A DNA stretch of 64,000 nucleotides from contig CM059621.1 in assembly GCA_030435675.1 (NCBI GenBank), positions 9,114,001 through 9,178,000 of the forward strand. Direction: 5' to 3'. The stretch's first letter is position 1. Every line of letters begins with the position of its first letter. A model generated the notes under the pieces. That model was not told the origin of the DNA. It searched no databases and saw only the letters and a list, made by a program, of their open reading frames with translations. Origin of the DNA: Steinernema hermaphroditum (taxonomy: Eukaryota; Nematoda; Chromadorea; Rhabditida; Steinernematidae). This document shows, piece after piece, positions 56,614 to 64,000 of the stretch. Both the position numbers and the translations under genes were made by a program.

Positions 56614-57129
56614 ATGACACACTTCATGCTTCCACTGCTGATCATGTGTCTCATCACCCCCTCATCAGCCATGGACGTCTCATTGGAATGCAGGGGCGCG
56701 GAAACCGTAATCCGGTCCTCCAACATGACATCATTCGAACTATGCAACGAGCACCTTTGCGAAAGCAAAGTAGCACCAAGTTCGATGGAAATCGTAAAAT
56801 GGCCACCTGCTGCCGTTTTGCACGATTACCATGTCACACTAAAAGCAAACTTCGACGGACACCACACTATGCTGGAGACATTTTGTGACTCTGTGCCGTT
56901 TTGTGAAAACATCGTCTGCAACTTCTGTTTGCAACGAATCATGCACCCAGACTGTTGGCCGTTATGGTCCCTCTTCCCCAACGGACCTCAAGAAGAGCTT
57001 CTCGGAGGATCGTCGGCTCCGCCGCGAAAGACCCGGTCCCGATCAAGAAAAGCCCCCCGGAACGAGAGGCCGCCAACCCGTCGATCAACCACCCACAACG
57101 ACAACCTGTCGGAGCGCCAGCACTCATGA
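56614..57129 (+). pseudogene. Env-like tail of the BEL/Pao element, truncated
   Basis: In frame with integrase, a Met-rich hydrophobic signal-like segment starts near 56614. About 110 residues rich in paired cysteines and with an N-glycosylation site follow. The rest is a basic Arg/Ser-rich end to a stop at 57127-57129. Some nematode BEL/Pao elements (Cer, Tas groups) carry a third gene with a glycoprotein resembling phlebovirus Gc, and the position here matches. At roughly 170 residues it is far shorter than a complete glycoprotein and lacks a recognisable fusion or anchor segment. Family assignment is uncertain; non-functional. Confidence 0.4.
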
Positions 57130-57207
57130 AGACCAACAAGCTTCCATTCTCTCACCCTCTTCACCATTTCCCTCCCCCCTTCATCCCTCTTCCTCCCCCG
57201 CCGGGAA

Positions 57208-57425
57208 TGATCGAATTTCCCTAAGGAAACGATCCCTCCTCCTTCTTCTTGCTCCGCCTCCAGCTGCGCTCTTAAAAGCGGCCGTCGGCGATCCTGTACC
57301 AGAGTTTCCCTTTCTCCGATCATCGTGAATAAAAGTTGTGAAAAAGCTCTTTTGTTCCGACTTCACCACCTTGCGACCTGAGTTCGTCGCGAAAGCTTGG
57401 CCAGTCTCTGTACTGAGCCAACGCA
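57208..57425 (+). repeat. BEL/Pao 3' LTR
   Basis: Same length as the 5' LTR with five substitutions. The short purine run just before it (CGGGAA) is a weak polypurine tract. Confidence 0.93.
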
Positions 57426-59603
57426 GCTGCAACATCTCTGCTTCAAATCAGTCCGCAGAATACCGTATCACGCCAACACACTTTTGTGGAAAGCGCAAAG
57501 TGCTGCTTTCATGAATTGGAAACGAATGTTTCCTTCCACACCCCCGTATCATGCTTTGTGTTTATGTGCGCTGATCAGAGTGGTCAGCTGCTTCCGTCTC
57601 CCTCGATCCTCCTCCCTTCCAGGCCGAAAACAAACTCGCGACCAGCTGCGGGCAATAAATTAAATAAAGTCATAATCCATTGGAGACGAGCGCTGAAAGG
57701 CCGAAGAAGGGGACGACAGATGGCGCCTTCTGGAGACGTCGGCGGGAATCTGAGGCTGCGGACCCTCGATTAGCCTCGTTTGAGTGTTTGTTCCCTCCTA
57801 TATTTAGGCAGCGTTCTTCCCGAAGACCGCTCGAAAACCCATCTCCACCCCCGATTCCAGAGGACCTCTCGAGGAGACCACTTCCTCTGTAGTCCGCTCC
57901 GAGGAACTTCCTTTGTTTTCGTCTCCCCTAACGAGATTACTGTAGTCCGTCCGATTGTTTTCGGAATCCTGGACTTTAACGACGCCATTCGACGAAATCC
58001 GCGACGCCCTAAGCACCTTTCTCTCCATCTCCTCTAACTCACTTTTGCACATTTTGCAGCCGAAAAAAGCGCAATTTTTGCGTTTGCTTCTGATTTCGGA
58101 AATCACGTTAAGCGCCATTCATTTGGAGTGCTTCTTCGGTGCTGCCCGTATTTACCCCCAACCCCTGCTACGTGCCACTTCCCCGCCTCGACGCGGCAGG
58201 AAACGACTCCGTAGGGGATGTTCGGTGCCGCCACCTTTGGTGCCCAATGTGTCCATTTCCTTTCCATTCGAAGATGACTCGCAACGTGCGAACCGCTCCT
58301 TTCTACCGTAATCCCTCCTTCGCAGGAGAAAAAATGAAAATGCGGAGGAAGATGAATGGCGCGGGATTTAATGGAGTGAGTCGTCGTTTTCGGCGCTAAT
58401 TCTTCTTCCTTATGGAGATTATCATAATCTCTGCACAGTGGAAATATTCCAGGAGAGATGTCTCAATCGAGCAAAGGCGAACGCCCGTGGCATCTTGATG
58501 ATTTCACTTCTTAGGGCTTCCTCCAATATAGACAGATGTCTCCGGGATGAGGAAGAAGCGGATTTAAGGGATTTGGGCCTCTAATCGTTCACTTTCCTTT
58601 CAGTGTACTAGTTCGGAAACTTCCGTGCATACTTAGCCAGTAGGGAACCTTTTGGAGGTTTAAAATCCGAAACCATTAAGCGATTCAGTTCTCCTCGAAT
58701 CTGCAGAACAGCACCTCCCAAAATTCATTTCCAGGATAAAACCTCTAGAGGGATTTTTGGCACCCATGTTGCCTATGTTTTAAGGTAACTCCGTTCGAGA
58801 CTCGATGACCGGCTTGTCTTTACGCGTCATCTTCTCCTTGGAAAGGTCAAACACCTTCCACTTCTTCTTTTTCCAAACGTTCTCTGAACGACGGCTAGGG
58901 AACGTAGTTTCGAGAGTCGGGCCACGCTCCAGCGCCCCCAATCCCAATTTGGGTGCTCGAACGCGAAATGAGCGTTTAATCCACGAAGGAAGTTCTGCTC
59001 CGTTTTAATTCGATTCTGAGTCACCTCGAATAACCTCAGACGAGATTATAGTCCCCTGCCGAGTGACGTCTACCCCGAAGAAGCCACCACTTCTCGAACT
59101 GTGTGGTCCGAGCCCTTGAGACGTTTCCCGAGATCCCCAGACGCGCACGACAGAAGTAATCCAATTCAAAGGGCTCTAGATATTTTCGAGAAGTCCATCG
59201 AAGTTGGTCCATTTCGAGGTACAGAGATCCAATTTCGGAGTATTCCGAAATCTTTTTCGATCCCCTCCAGAGCCTGAATGTCCGAAGAAGCAAGTGTTCT
59301 CCGTGTAGATGAACTTGCTTTCGCTCTAATTTCACTCCTCGGCTTCGATTACATCACTCTTCTTTGAGAACATCACAAAGGCGATTTTTGAAATCAGAAA
59401 CTCTGTTTTCGGCTAGAGTGACGTTCTCGGCCGATGGACTTCAAGTAGATCGTCTTGGAGCATCTCTGGCTCTCATCAGTTGAAAGTCCATAGGTTGCAT
59501 CCAAATCATAGCCTCTACTAATCGAAACGCCATTTTCTATGTAGGCGCATGGCGTGGCCGTGTACTTGCATATGAGGCCATATACTTGCATATCACTACT
59601 CTT
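57426..59603. other. Intergenic stretch without recognised gene
   Basis: 2.2 kb. Open frames overlap one another on both strands, with no consistent splicing or motifs. Composition resembles non-coding DNA. Nothing else is identified. Confidence 0.4.
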
Positions 59604-60966
59604 GTCCAAAACCAAAATGTCCAATCAAAAATGTCCAATCAAAAATGTCCAAAACCAAAATGCCCAAATCCAAAATGTCCAAAACCAAAATGTCCAATGA
59701 CAAAATGTCCAAAATGGTCAAAATCCCGTGGTCCTGCAACGAATTTGCGTGCAGGTCCCCTAAACTACCGTAAGTGTCCATGCGCGATGTCTCCGCCGTC
59801 TAACGAGCGGCTGCGCTGTCGTATACTTACGAAGTAAAATATGCCGATCGACAACCCTGCAAGCAGAGCTGGACCGTCGACTCAGCGGGTTGAGTCTTTG
59901 TTGTCAAAGCCTACAACAAATAGAGCAGGTAAGTTTCTGTCCCCTTTTCAATATGCCTTATGAGTCAATTTTAAGGACCACAGCAAGAAGCGAAAAGGCG
60001 AAGATCGATTTTCCGCAAGTCCACCACGCAAGTGTCCATCTTTGGAAGCATCTGCGCAACCACCTGTGATGCAAAGGTATATCTGCTGTTCGCCAAATAC
60101 ATAATCTCACATTTTCTACTTCTAGAAGTCCCGAACTTGTTGAAGTAGCGCGTTCCCTGTCATCCGATGATTCCGGATTCGACTCGGACTTACTGCAAAG
60201 TGCGGAAGATGTAGAAGACGAGCTTGAGTCCGAAGATGAGCTCGGCTCTGATGACTCTTCTCTGTCAGAAGACGACATTTCCCCTAGGCATATCGGAAGA
60301 TCGGTCACTTTCACGATCTCGCAGAAAGGAAAGCAACTAGCTAACTTTCTTGGTTTCGAATTCCATCGCCACAGTTCCGTGAAGACTTTTGTGTATTGGC
60401 GTTGCACTAGGAGAGTAGATGTGAATTGTCCTGGCAGGATCGTGACTGATCTGAGTAAGCTTGAGTATAGTTTTCATCTTCAAGGTTTATTGCTACAGGT
60501 GGATCAGTTGTCAAGATCTCGAATAACATACATCCAGAACATCTAGCAGACAGCGCCAGAGAAAGTGCACGCACCGCGAAGGCCTCTTTGAAGCAAATGG
60601 CTGTCGAACTGACGAGTATGTAACGGATCAGATTGTCACAGTGGTTCGCAGCGAAGTTCATCCTGCCTCAAGAGGATTACTTGGGAGTGCGCCAGCGTTA
60701 GCAAGAACCGTACGAAAAGCGAAGAAAAAAATCGCGGCCGCCTTTGGAAACATGGATTATTTGACTTATTTGAAGTCCATTGCTGCCAGCTTATCAACTT
60801 GTTGACCTTTGTTTTTTTTTTGTTATGTTAACAGAATTAATTTCCAGAGCCTCTCGTACCCCACCCTTTGTATTTTGGACATTTTCTCATTGGACATTTT
60901 TTCGTTGGACATTCTATCCATTGGCCATTTTGGTTTTGGACATTTTGGTTTTGGACATTTTGACCT
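59604..60966. mobile_element. Possible MULE-like element with inverted minisatellite termini
   Basis: Left end (59604-59716) is a tandem array of CCAAAATGTCCAAT-like units; right end (60866-60966) carries the same units as reverse complement. Long repeat-rich inverted ends and an enclosed FLYWCH-type gene are features of some Mutator-like elements. No target duplication was found and no transposase domain is visible, so this is inferred. Confidence 0.45.
59841..60795 (+). pseudogene. FLYWCH zinc-finger protein, decayed
   Basis: An ATG at 59841 opens a short exon. A basic exon (KKRKGEDRFSASPPRKCPS-like) follows, then an acidic Ser-rich linker and a FLYWCH finger: TFTISQKGKQLANFLGFEF to FVYWRCTRRVDVNCPGRIVT, then NNIHPEHL. 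Helical segments follow (ARTAKASLKQMAVEL, then in another frame YVTDQIVTVVRSEVHPASRG). Exon phases do not join cleanly and a frameshift precedes the last segment. FLYWCH domains in animals are often transposon-derived. Confidence 0.55.
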
Positions 60967-61432
60967 TAAACCTTCTTCCTTAGTCAATTGCGCGTCGAGA
61001 TAGCGCCGACAAGAGGTTCCCAACGCCTCTGTTCGCGGTCGCTTCAGTGTTCCCGAACAACGTCATCTCGACCAACATTTTCATAATTTGCAGGTGGGAC
61101 AATATCCCAAAGAAGCCCTCACACAGCTCTTCGCAAAGTGCGCATTCTGCGGAGTTCGACGTTCAAATTCCTCCTCTGTCCCGCACTCAAAAAACGCCGA
61201 ACGAAAACGACGTGTGTGGTCGACCGGGTGCACAACAAGAACGTCTTGATAGCCATCGTCTTTCTTTTGCAAGACATCGCTAGACGTCTATCGTTCTTGT
61301 CTCAGACGTCTAGACGATTCGTTCTGTAAAAGTCTGAGTTCCTAGGACTATCTTTGCAGCAACGTTGACACCAGCGGTCCCACCTCGCCTTTTCGTCCCT
61401 CTTTCTATCGACTTTCCTCACTTGCACACAAG
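60967..61432. promoter_or_regulatory. Upstream region of VPS45
   Basis: 466 bp. No gene recognised. Sits between the inverted-minisatellite element and the VPS45 ATG and presumably holds its promoter; no TATA box is obvious. Confidence 0.4.
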
Positions 61433-63464
61433 ATGAACATCGTGTTGGCGACGCAAAAGTATGTCGACGAGATGATTCGGTGCGCCGGACCGGGCATGAA
61501 AGTGCTGCTTATGGACAAAGAAACGGTAATTCGATAGAGCAGATAATGAGGCCGCATTCTCCTCCGTTCAGACGAGTCTCATTTCGTGCGTCTTCGCCCA
61601 GAGCGACATGATGCAGAACGAGGTGTACCTTTTCGAACGACTCGATGCCCCGGGACCTCGCGACGCCATCAAGTACCTTAAATGCATCGTCTTCGTCCGC
61701 CCTACGCCCGAAAATCTGCTGTTGATAGCAGAAGAGTTGAAGCGCCCCCGCTTCGGCAACTACCACATCTGTAAGTGTCGCGGAAATTCGGGTGTTACCT
61801 TCTTGGATTCAGATTTCTCGAACATAATCAGCAAGACGGACGTGAAGATGCTGGCGGAGGCCGACGAGCAGGAGAGCGTGCGCGACATGTTCGAGTTCTT
61901 CCTCGACGGCATCGCCCTCGCGCCCCATCTCATGTCGCTGGAGATGCCCAACTGCTACGAGACGCGCTTCGCACTCTCCCCGGCGGCCTTCCGTCGCTCT
62001 CTGAACAGCGTGCTCGCCCTCTGCCTGGCCCTAAACAAGCGACCCTATGTGAGGTGCGTTTAGGGCCTTTGCCTCCTCTCGCAACGCCTTCCAGGTACCA
62101 GAGCTCCTCAAGGGACTCTCAGCGACTGAGCGAGGAGCTGACGAAGTTATTTACTCGCGAGGAGGCGCTCTTCCAGGAGCGAACGGCCGCCTCCGGCAGC
62201 GACGATGACACGATGCTGCTGATTCTGAGCCGCACCGAGGACGCCGTGTCGCCCCTCCTCAACCAATGGACCTACGAGGCGATGGTCCACGAGCTGCTCG
62301 GTCTCGTGCACAACCGCGTCAAGATCCCCGGCGAGGATGGCCAGCCCAACGACGTCCTCCTCTCGCCGATCCACGATGACTTCTACGCCGTGGTGAGTCC
62401 TCGAGGCGCCGCGGGCCACGACCCATTTTTAAGAACATGTACCTCAACTTCGGGGAGCTTGGACAGAACATCAAGGAGCTGATGAACGAGTACCAGGCGA
62501 AGGCGCAGACGCACCAGAAGCTCGAGTCCATCTCCGACATGAAGCACTTCGTCGAGCAGTACCCCCAATTCCGCAAGATGTCCGGAACCGTGTCCAAGCA
62601 CATGAGCATGCTCTGCGAGCTGAACCGCCTCGTATCCAAACTGAATCTCCTCGAGGTCTCCGAGCTCGAGCAGACGATCGTCTCCAGTGGCGAGCGCTCC
62701 CAGTGCCTCGACGCCGCCCAGCGCCTTCTGCGCACGCCTAGCGTCCAGGACCACGTGAGTCGCCCTCTCCTCCGGCGACACTCGCCTTCTAGGACGCCCT
62801 CCGCCTCGTCATGCTCTACGCCCTCCGCTTTGAGTCGCACTCCGCCATCGCCGACGACCTCAACGGACTCGTCGCGCTCCTCAGGGAACGCAGGGTGCCT
62901 TCTCACCAGATTGCCGCCATCAAGACACTCCAGGAGTACGGTGGCGCCGCGCGGCGGCAAAACGACCTCTTCGGCAATCAGTCGGCTATGGAGATCACCA
63001 AACGCTTCATCAAAGGTGCGTCCTCCCAGTCCCCTCCCCCTCTTACCGTACCCCTTACAGGCCTGAAGGGCGTCGAGAACATCTACACGCACCATCAGCC
63101 CTTCTTGGCGCAGGTGGTCGACCAGATCGTCCGCGGACGGCTCCCCGACGGCGCCTATCCCTACGTCGGCTCCGCCAACAGGTACTCGAGACCCGAGGAC
63201 ACGAGTACGGTGCTTTTTAGGGCTGCTCTGGCGAACTCGATTCCCGAGAACGTCATCATCTTCCTCGCCGGCGGAGCGACCTACGAGGAGTCCGCCTGGG
63301 TGCACAGTCATAACCAGCAGATTCCACAGCAGAAGGCCCGAGGACGCGCCGCTCCCCGGCTCCTGCTCGCCTCCACCCACGTGCACAACTCGAAAAGTTT
63401 CATCGAACAGATGACCCGACTGAGCCCCGGAGGAGGCGGTTCCACGAACGTGTCGCTCCGATAA
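61433..63464 (+). CDS. vps-45: VPS45, Sec1/Munc18 protein of endosomal SNARE fusion
   Basis: VPS45 binds endosomal/TGN syntaxins and promotes fusion of vesicles with endosomes. The ATG at 61433 begins a [19 protein letters not shown] start, then [18 protein letters not shown] (split by an intron). [46 protein letters not shown] and [17 protein letters not shown] follow, then [18 protein letters not shown] and [13 protein letters not shown] near the C-terminus. TAA is at 63462-63464. About eight introns of 39-70 bp are all in phase. The order and length (about 560 residues) fit animal VPS45. It converges with PSMD1, whose stop is 74 bp away. Confidence 0.95.
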
Positions 63465-63538
63465 CCAAAACCAATCTATTACCGAAAAAATAATTTATTC
63501 ATACTTTAACATTTACACAGATGATTTTAATGCCGAGT

Positions 63539-64000
63539 TCAGTACTGCGCCACGACGATTTCGAACGGTGCTGGAGGTTCCGGTTCAGTCTTTGACGATT
63601 CGGAAGTATTGCTGCTTCCTCCGGCGGCGACGAGTTCAACGATATCCTCCTTTTCTAGACCTTCCTTCTTGTCGCGGAGCATGATGATGCCTCCTTGGCT
63701 TAACGCCTTCAACGGCTTGTAGCGAGTATTATCGGGCATCGACAAAGTTTTGAGCTGCAACCGCACGGCGCGTGCCGGATTCTGAATCGTATGGGTGCTC
63801 GCCTCAGGCTCTTTCCTAAAAAATGAACAATGTGAGAGGGGAACAAGAACAATTTTTTACTTTTCCTCTGACTTCACAGTCGCGTCCTTAACATCCTTCG
63901 GCTGAGCCTGCTCTTCACCGTCAACTTCCATTTTTTCCTCCTTTGCAGGCGATGCTTGTTCTTTCTTCGATTTCGCGTCCTTCACTGCAGCTTCTTTTTC
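63539..64000 (-). CDS. rpn-2: 26S proteasome non-ATPase regulatory subunit 1 (PSMD1/RPN2), C-terminal part
   Basis: PSMD1 is the largest scaffold of the 19S lid-base interface. The minus-strand exon 63815-63539 encodes NPARAVRLQLKTLSMPD, TRYKPLKALSQGGIIMLRDK and EPEPPAPFEIV before TAA... at 63539-63541, matching the RPN2 C-terminus. An intron (63816-63860) separates it from a Lys/Glu-rich exon running to the window edge, the typical KEKE region. The 5' majority lies outside. AATAAA on the minus strand near 63495 is its likely poly(A) signal. Confidence 0.93.

Larger units (their letters stand above)
49999..57425 (+). mobile_element. BEL/Pao LTR retrotransposon, full length but with broken ORFs
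   Basis: Two 218-bp LTRs (TG...CA, five differences seen) enclose gag with zinc knuckles, aspartic protease, RT, RNase H and integrase in the BEL/Pao order, and an env-like tail. The target duplication GCTGC flanks it exactly (49994-49998, 57426-57430). Insertion lies about 550 bp past the dynamin alternative stop. Stops and frameshifts in gag and pol show it cannot be autonomous now; the few LTR differences indicate moderate age. Confidence 0.93.

Overview
This is animal nuclear DNA, most likely from a nematode. Protein-coding genes are split by very short introns (about 39-60 bp) with GT...TTTCAG ends. Gene pairs are packed with operon-like spacing. Two secreted proteins carry ShKT domains, and conserved genes (dynamin, VPS45, COG7, SEC15, glycogenin, COQ4, PSMD1) read well when spliced this way. 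Species cannot be named from sequence alone. All family calls come from remembered motifs; no search was run.

Layout. 1-893: 3' end of an M1 aminopeptidase / leukotriene-A4-hydrolase-like gene. 2.1-9.5 kb: nested transposons, a DIRS-like tyrosine-recombinase retroelement carrying a 481-bp fold-back MITE and abutting a decayed RTE-type LINE. 9.5-10.2 kb: a frameshifted 3' fragment of a second copy of the aminopeptidase gene. 10.5-14.1 kb: a secreted ShKT protein with about 97 tandem heptapeptides. 14.2-20.05 kb (minus): COG7 followed 185 bp later by SEC15, both vesicle-tethering subunits. 20.1-22.9 kb: Tc1-like element housing a second RTE LINE. 23.4-24.4 kb: a second ShKT protein. 24.5-25.9 kb: fold-back element with tRNA-like modules.

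26.3-36.3 kb is gene-dense: an unrecognised gene converging with an unrecognised multipass membrane protein, glycogenin, an ADP-ribosylglycohydrolase, and a class A peptide-receptor-like GPCR. At 37.6-38.8 kb the mitochondrial genes DNLZ and COQ4 overlap by 8 nt on the minus strand. 38.8-45.8 kb holds no recognised gene but a dense cluster of nested palindromes, tRNA-like promoters and poly-C tracts. 45.8-49.4 kb is dynamin with two alternative last exons and two curious 3-nt micro-exon candidates.

50.0-57.4 kb is a BEL/Pao LTR retrotransposon with exact boundaries (218-bp LTRs, 5-bp target duplication, tRNA-Gly primer site) whose ORFs are broken and which carries a truncated env-like tail. 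59.6-61.0 kb is a possible MULE-like element with inverted minisatellite ends and a decayed FLYWCH gene. The window closes with VPS45 (plus) converging on the 3' end of PSMD1/RPN2 (minus).

Functionally the host genes are mostly housekeeping: membrane trafficking (dynamin, VPS45, COG7, SEC15), mitochondrial biogenesis and ubiquinone synthesis (DNLZ, COQ4), glycogen priming, ADP-ribose removal and the proteasome.
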